Counted from the stretch's first letter, positions 1-10,753 are shown. The stretch is 64,000 nucleotides of DNA from Paracyclopina nana (GCA_019096065.1 JAGUCH010000006.1:4484001-4548000); one strand, 5' to 3'. The notes: generated from the letters alone by a model not told the origin. Numbers and translations: made by a program.

Positions 1-522
<522 letters not shown>

Positions 523-2873
523 TCAATTTAAATAGTAGCCTGCCTTGACCAACTCGTCTGATGATGCCTCGTGCATTAAGTATGCAGTAAATGGTTGGAT
601 GGAGAAAGCGCTTAACGAATCCAGAATCCAATCAAAGTTCACTGTTACCAACTTGAACGTCTTGAAATTTCGCAGTGATTCCGCAGAGACACCCTGAGAG
701 GAATCCTCATCAACAACAATCACACCTTTCAGTTTAAAAGACATGGAGTGAATGGATCTTGTTAACTTGGCTCCTTCAGACTTCAAGAAAAATTGCAAAT
801 CTTCTTTACCCATACGACCAAATGAGCCACTCAAATAAATTTCATAGTCTTGGAATAGCTTTGCATTCACACTTCTGGTTCTTGAACGCATTGGCCCCGG
901 TTCATGGTTAACATCCAAAGCCTCAAAGGGATAGGGGCTGATCAGTTCGTTTTGAGCAAGACATTCCTTAATCCACTTCATGCCTACGACCATTTTCTGC
1001 TTGACAATGGCCAAAAAGAATTTAAGCGTTCGGTCAGCACACATATTCTCATTATGGTTAGCAACTAGATGAGTGACCTTATCATCTACCAAGTTTTGGA
1101 CTTTCAAATTGAATCTCTTAACGAGCTCATTGAAAGCTTCTTTATCTCGTCCACTGATCCCTGAGCAAACCAAGACCATCGTTTTTCTCTCCTCGTCAGA
1201 CACCACACTAGTAGCCTTGGAAAATTCATTTTTCCCTAGCTGGTTTTGCTTTTTTGGCTTTTGAGGAGTGCTTGCAAACATGTCATCATCACTTTCCTCT
1301 ATTTGCGTGGGATTGGAGCATTGAGTTGTGCTGTTCTGCGAAGCTTGCAACATGGCATCCGGAGAATACCTGCCAACAATAAGTGACCCGTGAAGATCTA
1401 TGTTTCGACCCTTACCCGCTGAAACTTGGCTATTAGGCAGCAGAGAATCAAATTCATCTTCGTCCACTAACTGTCGTCGAAGCCTCTTTTTTTCAATTGG
1501 CTCTTCAGTTGTATTGGGAAAGAGACAAGCTTCTTTATCGCGACTAGAAAAACTAGATCGTATTTCATCATCACCGACCAGGATCGAGCTACACTGTGAT
1601 GTTGGCGCATTTGCTTCGATTATGTTGAGAATTTCATGCGATTCTTGTTCATCAAAACGTCGGAGATTTCGAGAATTTTTGTTTGTATCCATAGATGGAT
1701 GCCTCGCTTTTTTTGAAGGTCCTGGTTCATCGTCAACCAGTCGCCGACGCTTATTAGTAAGCCTACTATAGTCGACTGACGAGGCTAATTTTGAGGGCCT
1801 ATTGTCTTCAAGGTGAGCCTGGAATGGCCTTTCAGAAATATCTTCTTTAAGACCATACTCATCTGAGGAGAAACTATCGTGGGTTACCGGACAAAGACTG
1901 CCTTTCAAAAGAAACGGAACCAACTTTCGACTTTCCTTCTTTACACTTAATCTGCCACGCATCACGAAGGAGAATGGCTTAGACGCTTTTTGAGTATCGG
2001 TGACACACTGACTTTGCGTACTGTACGCTTCTTCATTTCTGTAGCCTTGCAGCTCGTTCACAGGCTTGATCGTGGGTTGCCCAGGGGCAGCCAATTTTTC
2101 AGTTGTCAACGTTGTTAGAGAATGGTCTTTAATAGGAGCGGCCGTTTTTTCATCAACTTGAGCTCGATTATCGTAATGAGAAGTCAGAGATATGTTTTCT
2201 TGACTTGCTGAGTTAATTTCTTCAACTTGGAGAGTGATAGAGTTCGTATTTGCAACAATTGTTGATTGGTCTGCCATCTCATTTTTTGAGCTCCTTGTCG
2301 ACCTTCCTCTGAATTTAAAGTTTAGCTTTGACTGTTTAGCAACTTTTTGAGCCTGTGGTGGAGCTTTCTTTCCTTTGGGCTTGCTCTCCTTTCTCGGGGA
2401 CGATTTTTTGGCAGTTGGACGCTTCGTAGGCTGAAAATTTGCCAATGCAGGTCTTACATTAGGGGTTGGAGCCTCTCTCACGCCACAGTCAGGTTGAAGT
2501 CTCACACTGCTAAACGATATTCCCAACTTTTTCTCAAGATCCATGTACAGTTCATTGAAGATGGCCATCTCTTCAGGCATGTCGACGATCTTAGAAAGAC
2601 TCCTCTTGGTTATGTTTTTGAATCCACAGTTGGGACAGTTGGCTTTGGTCAAGTCTTTGGCTGACGTTCGTATATGAGTTTCAATACACATTCGGCAAAA
2701 CGAGTGGCTGCACTTAAGGGACACTGGATTGACCATCATCTCTAAGCAAATAGAGCATTGGAATACCGCTTTCATGCCCTCAAGAATTCGAGCAAACTGG
2801 AAAAAAGCCAAATTTCAGGCGTTTCAAAGTACATCGTGCGTAACAATCGTACCTCTTTTATTTCGATGTCCAT
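523..2873 (-). CDS. BRCA1: BRCA1-like E3 ubiquitin ligase (RING + tandem BRCT)
   Basis: Two exons: 2853-2873 (MDIEIKE) and 523-2796, joined across a 56 bp GT-AG intron (donor GTACGA, acceptor TTTTTTCCAG), giving 764 residues. The long ORF can be extended to 2811 only through a TTG codon, so the short first exon supplies the true Met. Residues about 21-66 form a C3HC4 RING (CSICLE, KCSHSFC, CPNCG) followed by ITKRSL, the segment after the BRCA1 RING. The middle is hydrophilic and low in similarity, with an acidic EESDDDMF patch. Residues about 547-764 form two BRCT repeats (VLVCSGISG, TLKFFLAI, FDWILDSL). Human BRCA1 is 1863 residues, so the central region is strongly shortened, and almost all coding sequence is in one exon. 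The expected role is DNA-damage signalling and homologous recombination as a BARD1 partner. BARD1 also has RING and BRCT domains, but I see no ankyrin repeats here, which favours BRCA1. Confidence 0.93.
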
Positions 2874-3868
2874 TTTATCAATTGTTGACACTCTACGAAT
2901 TGACGAGAAAAATAATGAACACAACAATAACAAGGATTCTTCAGTTTTGTTTTTTCCGGTCAAACTCGAAACAGAACAGACAAGTGAAAATAAGCGCGCG
3001 CAACAGTTTTAGGGTAAAACTAAAATTATAAATTAAGCAACAAATAATGACTTTTATCAACTGTTTATTGGAAATGTCGGCATTTAAGGTCAGTTTAATT
3101 CTAGAAAACTGATCAAATCACGCTAGTGAATCTAGAAAGTAAGGGAAAATTGTTGATATTTGAGTACCATAACAGTAGTTTAGTTGACCCTGAGGAGCGT
3201 AATCCGTTGACTTCGCGGAAAACTGAGCAGCCCGAACTGCCTCAAATTCAGCTGCCCACTCAGTCAACGACGACAAAAGTAGGAGAATCTCTCAACTCTC
3301 AACAACAGAATCGCGGCTATCTCAGTTCGAAGCCTCGAACGTGGAAGGAGCAACCAGTAGCCTCTTTTGTCAATCTCATGTGAAACCGTGTCGCAAGGAG
3401 TCTTGTTCTGCCTTAACTCTTAGAAGGCAACTTTGGTCGAAAAATAGGAAAGTCCCATCCACCTCTCAGGTAAAAACAGTTGTCTTTGTTGTCGATTTTC
3501 AAAGTGAGTCAACAAGATTGGAGTGTATTTTTTCATTCTTTTTGGCTCGGGGGATAGAATTTCAAGTCTTTAGAGAGTGTGAGCACTTATTTAGGAGGCC
3601 TTTAAAAACTTGATCTAAATACCGGTTTCTCCTCTGACATTATCTAGAAAATCCTATTCTATGACTGAGTCTCACCTTGACAGTGTAATTTATCATGTTT
3701 AGTCAGCTCTTTTCCTCCTGGAAAAACTATCTCATTGTTTCTTGTTTTCGCTCGTCGATGTTCTCGCCAAACAAGCGATAATGTTGATAACTTGACGCTT
3801 TTTCTAATTTTGACGTGTTTTCCTTGCAGGCATAAAAATTGTACCTTAACTCCTACTAGGCTGACACC
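2874..3868. promoter_or_regulatory. Divergent promoter region of BRCA1 (-) and the LAPTM-like gene (+), with a probable 5' UTR intron
   Basis: The two genes are transcribed away from each other from this interval. A strong acceptor (TTTTCCTTGCAG, exon from 3830) lies just before the plus-strand ATG at 3869, so the plus gene has a non-coding first exon. The best donor I see is CTCTCAG|GTAAAA at 3469/3470, implying a 5' UTR exon ending at 3469. No TATA box is evident. ORFs here (for example 3126-3383) look like chance. Confidence 0.5.
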
Positions 3869-4528
3869 ATGAGGAAGTGCTGTTGCTGCATCTCTGTTCA
3901 CATCGGGGCCTCCATTTTGGGCGTCTTGGGGCTGGCCATTTGTCTGCTGGAGCTGGTTGTCCTCATCCCCTACATGCTGGAAATCGACACGGACGAGTTC
4001 AACCCCATCAAGAAGAATCTGGACGAGTTTTTCTACATTCTCGAGCAGATGTTGGAGCACCACAAATTCGAGCGGCCGCAAATTGAAGAAATTCTGTCTC
4101 AGATCAAGGGCTACTTGTGGCCCACCTTTTTGACCGCCACGGTCGAGGCTGGCGTGTATTTCCTTTCTTGTCTTCTTCTCGTCATTGGAGCTTCATGCAA
4201 AATTAGAGGACTGATGCTGCCTTATTTGATCCTCCAAATGGTCGCCCTTCTCATTGCTGTCCTTGTGGGAGTTGCCATCACGGTGGTGCTCTTTTTGGAA
4301 AATGTCATTACTGGAGTGATTGCAGGCGTTGTCGTTCTCATTGTCGGCGTCCTGCTCATTTACTTCTGGATGGCTGTCCAGAGAGCTTACGTGGAGCTTG
4401 GCAACAACGACTACATGTACAGCCCTGCACCAGTGAAACCAACTTCTTACAACGACGGTCACCACGGAAGAAATGTGGGATATTTCCCCACGTCCCCGCA
4501 GCATTTTGACATGGACGAGCGAAAATAG
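3869..4528 (+). CDS. Four-transmembrane protein, LAPTM-like
   Basis: A 219-residue single-exon coding region starts MRKCCCCISVHIGASILG, a Cys cluster leading straight into the first hydrophobic helix, as in lysosome-associated LAPTM4/5 proteins (CCCCHVRTG...). Hydrophobic segments are at about 9-35, 94-117, 119-145 and 147-170. A long loop with charged residues (EIDTDEF, QMLEHHKFERP) separates helices 1 and 2. The cytosolic tail holds tyrosines (YVELG, DYMYSPAP) that could act as sorting signals and ends in MDERK. LAPTM proteins sit in late endosomes and lysosomes and affect transporter sorting. That role is inferred from family resemblance only. The ATG is preceded by CACC and lies 40 bp after a splice acceptor. 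A different arthropod 4-TM family remains possible. Confidence 0.7.
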   Translation: MRKCCCCISVHIGASILGVLGLAICLLELVVLIPYMLEIDTDEFNPIKKNLDEFFYILEQMLEHHKFERPQIEEILSQIKGYLWPTFLTATVEAGVYFLSCLLLVIGASCKIRGLMLPYLILQMVALLIAVLVGVAITVVLFLENVITGVIAGVVVLIVGVLLIYFWMAVQRAYVELGNNDYMYSPAPVKPTSYNDGHHGRNVGYFPTSPQHFDMDERK

Positions 4529-5057
4529 GCGATGAAGATTGTCTGCCTCCATCGTCTTCAATTTCCGACTCGTTAGTAGTTCTCTGTTAATGACCTTCTT
4601 TGTTTGTCATGTTTGTTACAAGAATTAAGAGTGTGGCAGAGTCAAGCGCGTTAGCTTCTTGACAACAGTGATGCTGCTGTAATTTGATTGCATTTTTGAA
4701 AATTCTATGTGTTGTACTTCAAACCGCCGCCCAGTTTATCGTCCACAGCCACAATTTCAACACAGTATTGAAATAGCGGGACTCCCATGTACTTGTACTC
4801 TTCATACTATTTTTGTAAGAAGCTAACTGAAAACACTTTTCTCAAAACTTAATGGCAGTTGTCCAGCCCCCCATGAGTGCCTTATATCAGCGATCAAGAA
4901 GAAGAACATAGCGTAGATTCACCCTAGGAGAAGACTTTCACAGCAAAATCTCAGAAAGAAAAGATTTGATTAACCCCTCCACCAATATTGTATATGTTTC
5001 ATTGCTTGGTTTCTAACAATTTTGTAAAGAACGAGGAAAGCTTTATAACCTAATAAA
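4529..5057 (+). terminator. 3' UTR and poly(A) signal of the LAPTM-like gene
   Basis: A canonical AATAAA is at 5052-5057 on the plus strand, about 525 bp after the stop codon. The next gene, LSM3, ends on the opposite strand at 5125, so the two 3' ends converge within roughly 70 bp. Confidence 0.55.
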
Positions 5058-5124
5058 AACAACAGATGTATCCTTGGGAAAATATGTATTTCTGGCAAAA
5101 AATACTGAGATCAGTCACGAGTCT

Positions 5125-8100
5125 TCAATTCGTGCTCCTGCTTGGAGGTGACACCAGGATGACACTGTCGCCTCGCACATAGAGCATTTGAATGTTCCTC
5201 TTGGTAGACCTGTACACCTCTTCATACGTTTCCTCATCGATCTCGATATTGGTCACCGTTTCCTCAACGTCACCCAATATCATGTTCAAGTGATGATCGT
5301 ATGCCTGAAATTAATCGAAATATGACTCCCAATTACCTAGAAGTCTTGCTTTCAAACGGTAAAAAGCGAGGGACTTTTTAGCTAGAATGGCTGAAGATTT
5401 TTTAAAATAAAATAATGACACAATTGAAAAGCTCTTGATTTGGAGGTTCTGAAATCAAAACAGTAATTTCTAACTTAAGATAAATAAAAATTCAGAATTT
5501 AAAACACTTTCCTAAATTGTATGATATTTGATAAGAAGTTTGCCAAAAAATATGTGATTCATCTATAGAAAATAAGCGATAGGTTCAAAAGTAATTGCAC
5601 TGATTTTCCCTTTTTTTGGAATTGCAAACTTTTTTGAGTCTCAAGGAAACCAAGACTCAGGAGAGCCTTGTAAAAAGAAGCTTATTGGCTAAGTTTGTGC
5701 AGAGCTATCAAATGGGAAGTGACTTCTATCTCACAAATGATGAGCTGATGCTCAATTCTTTCATTTCGAAAAACAAGCAACTTAGATGAAATATAGTTCA
5801 GGCTTTGCTTGCTAAACAATCGTAGTTCAGGCTTTACTTGCTAAATAATCCAAAAAATATTTGTTTCATAGCAAATAATAGTCTTGAAGCCAAAATATAC
5901 ATCTCTTAGCACCGCCAACGCGGCATGAAAATAGCAGCCACGATAAGGTCCAAGTAATTAATTACTAAAAATTAGGACTGAGTAGGCCCTCTTCAAGAGA
6001 TGGTTGCACAAGAACTAATTAGGCTAGCTACATTTAACATGACCTTAATACTGAGCAATGAGAAATGCCAACAAAGATTGCTCCATTAAAAAGGAAATTT
6101 TGGATGAAAATAGCATCCTGCCAACAAGGCAAATTCCTTACAGAGAATCAGAAAAGTTTAAAGAAACCAAGAAGTTCAACTTACATGTAGCCTGCCCTTC
6201 AATTCTCTTTCGTTCCTCATTTTGACATAGACCCTTTCGTCCAGACTAAGTCGAATCAGGTCAAGTGGCTCCTCAACCGCTGCTGCGGAAGCGTTCGTCT
6301 GAAAAAACCCTCTTTATTGTTTTTTGATCGACTCTCGTTACTGGTTGCAACTTGCATTTATTACAAATACACACGTAAAGAAAGTTAATAACACAAGCCA
6401 CGGTGGATGATAATATTCCTGCCCAAGCTAAATTCTATGAGATGGATGTGAAAAGTACACAAGCATATTTTACCCAGCAACTGCATCATTTCAAGTGGTC
6501 GCCGCCGCCGTCGTTGGAGCAACAACGGCTGCCTTCAGCTTTTTGTTCTCAATCTCATAGATGAGCAGCCGCCACATTTTGACCACAAACACCTCGGCCT
6601 CCTCATCAAGGACCATTTGCACATCATCCAACACCGACTTGGGCGAGGAGCCCGCCAACACTTTGCTGCAAATGAAATCCGTCAACGTGGGCTCTGGCTC
6701 GCCTATGTACTCAGCTATTTTTTTGTTCACCCATGGCCGGATCCGCTTCTCCATCAGCTGGCCGTCGACCAGGTCCCAATCGATGCTGTACTCAAACAGG
6801 GCGGACTTCTCTGTGGGAATCTTGTCAATCAGACTCTTGATGTGCTTCCGCTTGTCTTCGCTCGACGCGGTTGGCTTTTTCTTGTCGCTCGCACTCAAGG
6901 TGGCCGAGGGTGGCAACGGAGGCAACTTTTTCTTCTTCAAGACACCAACATCGTCATCGTCCTGGTTGAACACGTCCTTCACGTCGATCTTTTTCCTAGC
7001 CGGCTGAATTTGAATAAACGACTTGGGAGGCGGAGTGGCTTCCTTCTTTACCGCGGCGGGCTGCTGTTCAGGGATGGTGATCTTGAACATGCTTGAACTG
7101 TCCTCATCCATGGGGAAAACTTCGGGCACTTCATGGTCATTGGAGTCGTGGGCGGGCGGGGAGACGCCGCCGCCGAGATCGACTTCTTCGATGTCGTTGT
7201 CTGCTTCAATGTCCATTTCGAGGTCGACGACCTCCACGTGTTTGCGACCCTCAAGCTCGGCCATGCGGCGTTCAAGCTCAGCATTGGGATCGGCGTGGCC
7301 CTCGTTCAGAATGCGCACTCTGAGCTCCTCAATTTCCTCCTTTTCACGAGCCCGATCTTCGGCATCCTTGGCAGCCTCGCGTTCCCGCTCCGTCAGCCTC
7401 CTTTCCAGCTTTGAGCCCCGGTAGTACTTGTCATCATCACGATCGTCATCGTAATCTTCGAGGAACTCGCGAAGCTTCTTGGCCTCTCGTTCTTCGTCGT
7501 CTTTCTTGCGAAGTTCCTTGATTTTGTCCGTATCGTATTGCCTGGCCATTTTGGCCTCACGAGTCTCCCACTTGCGCAGCCTTTCTTGGTAAGAGGTCTC
7601 TTTGTCACGCGCCTTCCTTTCGGCCCGTTTCCGCTCCTTTTCCTCCTCTTCAAGCTCTCGCTCGCGTCGAACGTCCTTGGGGTCACGACGCGCAGCAGGA
7701 GAGTCTCGTCTGGAACGTGACCGGCGCTCCCGTGACCTGGACCTTGACCTCGATATCCGGCGGCTCGCAGACCGCCGCTCTTGCACTACAGGTGAAAACG
7801 ACCTCGATTTTGAGCGCTGACGTGACCTCCGAGCAGCTCGAGGCTCTGACCGCCGATCTCGCTCTCCGCGATCCCGGTCTCCGCGATCACCTCTGGAACT
7901 CGGAGCACTCACTTCTTGCTCCTTTTCGCGACGCTGCTTCTCAGCCTCTTTTTCAGCCTCGCGGATTTTCATCGTCTCCCTGAACTTGTCAATCTCACGG
8001 TGAATAATATCGCGTTTACCGTCCTCGAGGTCAACATCGTCCAGCGACTCTTTGGGCCCAGTGAGCCGCTCGCCGTCCTCATTGCGATCTTGAACGGGCC

Positions 8101-8807
8101 TTCTTGAGCGTTTGTCACTGCTGGAAGCGCCCATCATGTACGTGTTCATGTCTTTCGAGTGCTCCTTGATGATGCCACGAATCCTGTCACGCGTGAGGTC
8201 GTCCTCTTTTCGCATGCTCACGTCGACATACTCTGACTCGACCACGTTCTCCTGGTCAGCCTTGGCATCGTTCTCCTCGCCTATTAAAGCCTTGCGCTTC
8301 TTACGCTTGAACTCGTCCAAGACATTCTTGGTCTTTGCGTCAACTTTGACCACCAGCTTCTTGTCGCCGATCTCCCAGTCGTGCAGGATACGAATGGCTC
8401 GGAGCGCAGCATCAGGGCTGGCAAACTCGCAAAAGCCGAAAGCTTGCAATTTGCCAGTGGCGCCCTGAACTCGCTTCCAGCTGTTGACAGGGCCACACGT
8501 GTTGAGCAAGTGCCTGATCATGGCATCTTGGGCTTTGTCGGTGATGTTGCCGACGAACACTGTGACTGGCGGGCCCATGCCTGGAGCCGAAATGGGCGGC
8601 ATTGGCATGCGATGTGGCGGCGGACCGCCAGGAAATGGCGGCCTCGGGGGCATCATGCCCGGTGGCGGAATCATCCCATATGGAGGCGGGTAGTGATGTC
8701 CCGGAGGAGGCCGAGGTGGAGGGTAGTCCATGGCGTGACGTTGACGTTTTCTTAGCTTTAAATTAGGATGATGATGCGTTTTTTACCTGCTCCGGCTCAT
8801 CGGCCAT
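5125..8807 (-). CDS. LSM3: U6 snRNA-associated Sm-like protein LSm3
   Basis: Three coding exons: 8787-8807 (MADEPEQ), 6185-6298 and 5125-5304, together 104 residues (human LSM3 has 102). The phases join exactly. Exon 2 gives [20 protein letters not shown] and exon 3 gives [16 protein letters not shown] and [11 protein letters not shown], which are near-identical to LSM3 Sm motifs 1 and 2. LSm3 is part of the LSm2-8 ring on U6 snRNA (nuclear splicing) and the LSm1-7 ring (cytoplasmic mRNA decay). Introns are 2488 bp (6299-8786) and 880 bp (5305-6184). Intron 1 contains the entire RBM25 coding region on the same strand. Exon 1 was found by searching for MAD...EQ followed by a donor (CAG|GTAAAA). 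No suitable phase-0 first exon was seen between 6299 and 6490. Confidence 0.92.
6313..6362 (-). terminator. Two AATAAA signals inside LSM3 intron 1, serving RBM25
   Basis: On the minus strand AATAAA occurs at 6357-6362 and 6313-6318, about 130 and 175 bp after the RBM25 stop and just before the LSM3 exon 2 acceptor at 6299-6300. They can end an RBM25 mRNA within the LSM3 intron. Confidence 0.6.
6491..8731 (-). CDS. RBM25: RNA-binding protein RBM25 (RRM + RE/RS region + PWI)
   Basis: A single uninterrupted frame of 746 residues (human 843). The N terminus is Pro/Gly/Met-rich. An RRM follows at about 55-135 with RNP2 VFVGNI and RNP1 LQAFGFCEF and the family-typical [15 protein letters not shown]. 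Residues about 225-480 are rich in Arg/Glu and Arg/Ser dipeptides and probably helical. Residues about 645-735 form a PWI domain ([31 protein letters not shown]). RBM25 associates with U1 snRNP and regulates alternative splicing in nuclear speckles. The gene lies wholly inside LSM3 intron 1, same strand, with its ATG 56 bp downstream of the LSM3 exon 1 donor. It has no intron of its own in the coding region. The Ala/Thr-rich tail (APTTAAATT) after the PWI domain looks lineage-specific. Confidence 0.94.
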   Translation of the reverse strand: MDYPPPRPPPGHHYPPPYGMIPPPGMMPPRPPFPGGPPPHRMPMPPISAPGMGPPVTVFVGNITDKAQDAMIRHLLNTCGPVNSWKRVQGATGKLQAFGFCEFASPDAALRAIRILHDWEIGDKKLVVKVDAKTKNVLDEFKRKKRKALIGEENDAKADQENVVESEYVDVSMRKEDDLTRDRIRGIIKEHSKDMNTYMMGASSSDKRSRRPVQDRNEDGERLTGPKESLDDVDLEDGKRDIIHREIDKFRETMKIREAEKEAEKQRREKEQEVSAPSSRGDRGDRDRGERDRRSEPRAARRSRQRSKSRSFSPVVQERRSASRRISRSRSRSRERRSRSRRDSPAARRDPKDVRRERELEEEEKERKRAERKARDKETSYQERLRKWETREAKMARQYDTDKIKELRKKDDEEREAKKLREFLEDYDDDRDDDKYYRGSKLERRLTEREREAAKDAEDRAREKEEIEELRVRILNEGHADPNAELERRMAELEGRKHVEVVDLEMDIEADNDIEEVDLGGGVSPPAHDSNDHEVPEVFPMDEDSSSMFKITIPEQQPAAVKKEATPPPKSFIQIQPARKKIDVKDVFNQDDDDVGVLKKKKLPPLPPSATLSASDKKKPTASSEDKRKHIKSLIDKIPTEKSALFEYSIDWDLVDGQLMEKRIRPWVNKKIAEYIGEPEPTLTDFICSKVLAGSSPKSVLDDVQMVLDEEAEVFVVKMWRLLIYEIENKKLKAAVVAPTTAAATT

Positions 8808-9430
8808 GACTTCACGATGCAATGCTGAATGGAAGAGCTTTTAATATCCTCAGTGAAAAACGTTTGGAGTCGGCCTTTCTGGGAGATCTTCAATGGCGGA
8901 GCAGAATTTGTTTATCTTTTATACTTCAATATGGAAGAAGACTGGAGCTTGCTAAAAAAGCCAGTATGTGCCTTTTTTGGCGGAGAATGTGTAAAAAGTA
9001 ACGATTAGTTACACGTTCGACGCCGGAGATGGAAAAATGGAGCGAAAAAAGCTTATCTTAATGAAAAAATCAATTCTTTTCAAATAACTGATGGCAACAG
9101 ATAAATCTACTTCCTTAATTTCGGCAATATATTTCTAGTAACCTAACTTTACTAACTGGTAAATTCTCCATGGCATTAAGTATTGAGTTTTTTCCTAGTT
9201 CTTTTATTTATTCTGCCTTAATATTTGTTGTTTACTTTTACAATAATAAGGAACGCTCCACTTTCCTACTTGCTAAAAGCTCTGTTAAGGCTACAGTCTA
9301 GTCTAAAGTGCTGAGTAGTCTTTGTGGACTTGAGCAAGGCTCTGATTCTGAAGGTAATAGCAAGAATTGTAAGCAGAACCACAACTTTGACAAAACATAA
9401 TGTTAAGCCCGTGGATTTGTTAGGCTTGAA
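8808..9430. promoter_or_regulatory. Divergent intergenic region between LSM3/RBM25 (-) and the SANT-like cluster (+)
   Basis: About 620 bp, AT-rich, lies between the LSM3 start codon and the first SANT-like gene. I see no conserved ORF and no clear TATA box. It presumably holds promoters for both directions. Confidence 0.45.
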
Positions 9431-9961
9431 ATGTCAGCTTATTCTTCTCAAGAAATCGACGACTGCATTTTTGAGCTCGTCAAACATTTTGGTCTCGACA
9501 GGGACTATGATCACAGCCTAGAAGAAGTGTGGACCTCTATCACGTCAGCCTTCAATGAAGCTTCAGGTTTGTCAAGTGACAAGATTTGCTGAATGTGAAC
9601 TAATTTCTTTAAAATAGGGAATTCGTTGACTGTGTCAGAGTTGAAGACTAAAGCGAAATTGCTTACAAATTCGGACAATTTCCGAGGTGATGCAAGGCTG
9701 AAAAACTCATTTGAAGAGCAAAGAGCTAGAGCAGATGAAGCTCGTGAACGGGCTGAAATTATGCGTGCCAAGGCTGACGAGGCCAAAAAGTTAAGGCATG
9801 ATCTCGAATCCGAAGTGCTGAGGGCTCAGCTCAAACGAGAGGAGATTCTCATTGAAGTGGCCAAACTTGAAAAAGTCCAACATGAGCAGAGAGGATCAAG
9901 AGAAACTGAGCAGAGAGAACCTGGAGATCCTGCGCTCAATCCTCAGGATTTACCAAGCTAA
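9431..9961 (+). CDS. SANT/Myb-like domain plus coiled-coil protein, copy 1
   Basis: Two exons (9431-9566 and 9618-9961; 51 bp intron, GTTTGT...AAAATAG) give 159 residues. Residues 1-50 (ELVKHFGLDRDY...LEEVWTSITSAFNEASG) match the first two helices of the Myb/SANT-like domain in the next three genes, but the third-helix KKQLQKRLTN motif is missing. Then comes a charged Ala/Glu/Arg-rich coiled coil (ARADEARERAEIMRAKADEAKKLR, EEILIEVAKLEK). The last 80 nt overlap the start of copy 2 in a different frame. Function is unknown. Related SANT-like proteins in arthropods often derive from transposases or act as DNA-binding adaptors, which is inference. Confidence 0.6.
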
Positions 9962-10238
9962 CAATCCCAAAAGTGATCCAGCCCTCTGGAGCATAACGCT
10001 TTCAACCTTTCAGAATGCAACTGGGCTAGCTTGGAACAAATCTCACTTACAGACGCTTTATGACTTGGGCGAATCTGTCTCGATCGAAGACATACGAGAG
10101 AGAACTTTACTTGCTCAAAAAAGTGCTGATATTCTGCATGATAAAGCAGAAGAAGTTAAAAGAAAAAGGCTTGAAATAGAAGCTAAAGTCGATGCAATTC
10201 GATCCAAGAACGAAAAGCTGATTTTGATGTACCTCTAA
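9882..10238 (+). CDS. SANT/Myb-like domain plus coiled-coil protein, copy 2
   Basis: 118 residues from the ATG at 9882 (MSREDQEKLSREN). The body keeps the LWSITLSTFQNATG helix that aligns with VWDSITESFNRST of copy 3, followed by a coiled coil (EEVKRKRLEIEAKVDAIRSKNEKL). The start lies within the end of copy 1, in another frame. The stop is 29 bp before the ATG of copy 3. Because codon and domain logic continue to the stop, I read it as a real but diverged paralogue rather than a shadow ORF. An alternative is that it is an exon of a larger transcript. Confidence 0.5.
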   Translation: MSREDQEKLSRENLEILRSILRIYQANNPKSDPALWSITLSTFQNATGLAWNKSHLQTLYDLGESVSIEDIRERTLLAQKSADILHDKAEEVKRKRLEIEAKVDAIRSKNEKLILMYL

Positions 10239-10267
10239 TATGTGCAACTTTTCATTTCAGGCATTAT

Positions 10268-10753
10268 ATGGAGGAGCATTGCTTCAATGCAGAAGAAGAT
10301 GCAATTTTACTGGATATAAGTCGCACGTTCAATGTCAAGAGCATCAAGAATCGCCTGGAGTTGAGTGCAGTGTGGGACTCGATCACTGAATCATTCAATA
10401 GATCAACAAGAAAAGCCTACTCGAAAAAGCAGCTGCAGAAAAGACTCACCAATATTTCGTATCGGCAAAAGAAACAGGAAGAAAAGCTACGAAACGACTC
10501 TTTTCAAGCGTTTTGCGATGATGAGATGTCAATTGACAATTCCCTTCCTAACGATTTGTATCAGCTCCAAGTAAAAGCAGAACTTGCTAAAGAATCAGCT
10601 GAGCAAACCAGAGCAAAGGCTGAAGAAGCAAGGTTGAAAAAAGAGGAAATTCTCATCAAAGTTGCACTCGCTAACTTAAAAGAAGCGGAAAAGAGGACCG
10701 AGTTAATTGAGCTGGAACTGCAGCTCAAGAAACGTCAACTTGAGAATAATTGA
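10268..10753 (+). CDS. SANT/Myb-like domain plus coiled-coil protein, copy 3
   Basis: 161 residues. The N-terminal 70 residues carry a Myb/SANT-like domain (LLDISRTFNVKS, VWDSITESFNRST, SKKQLQKRLTNISYRQKK) and the C-terminal half is a coiled coil (AKAEEARLKKEEILIKV, ELELQLKKRQLENN). The ATG is 8 bp after an excellent splice acceptor (TTCATTTCAG ending at 10260), even though the previous ORF stops only 29 bp before the ATG. It resembles copy 4 more than copies 1 and 2. Function is unknown. Confidence 0.72.
   Translation: MEEHCFNAEEDAILLDISRTFNVKSIKNRLELSAVWDSITESFNRSTRKAYSKKQLQKRLTNISYRQKKQEEKLRNDSFQAFCDDEMSIDNSLPNDLYQLQVKAELAKESAEQTRAKAEEARLKKEEILIKVALANLKEAEKRTELIELELQLKKRQLENN

Noticed and set aside
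2797..2811. BRCA1 start at 2811
   Set aside because: The codon there is TTG and the region is the end of an intron (TTTTTTCCAG acceptor). The Met comes from the exon at 2853-2873.
6299..6490. LSM3 first exon directly upstream of exon 2
   Set aside because: Candidate ATG-donor pairs here (ATGATGCAGTTGCTGG|GTAAAA and others) do not give phase 0 or an LSM3-like N terminus, whereas 8787-8807 fits both.
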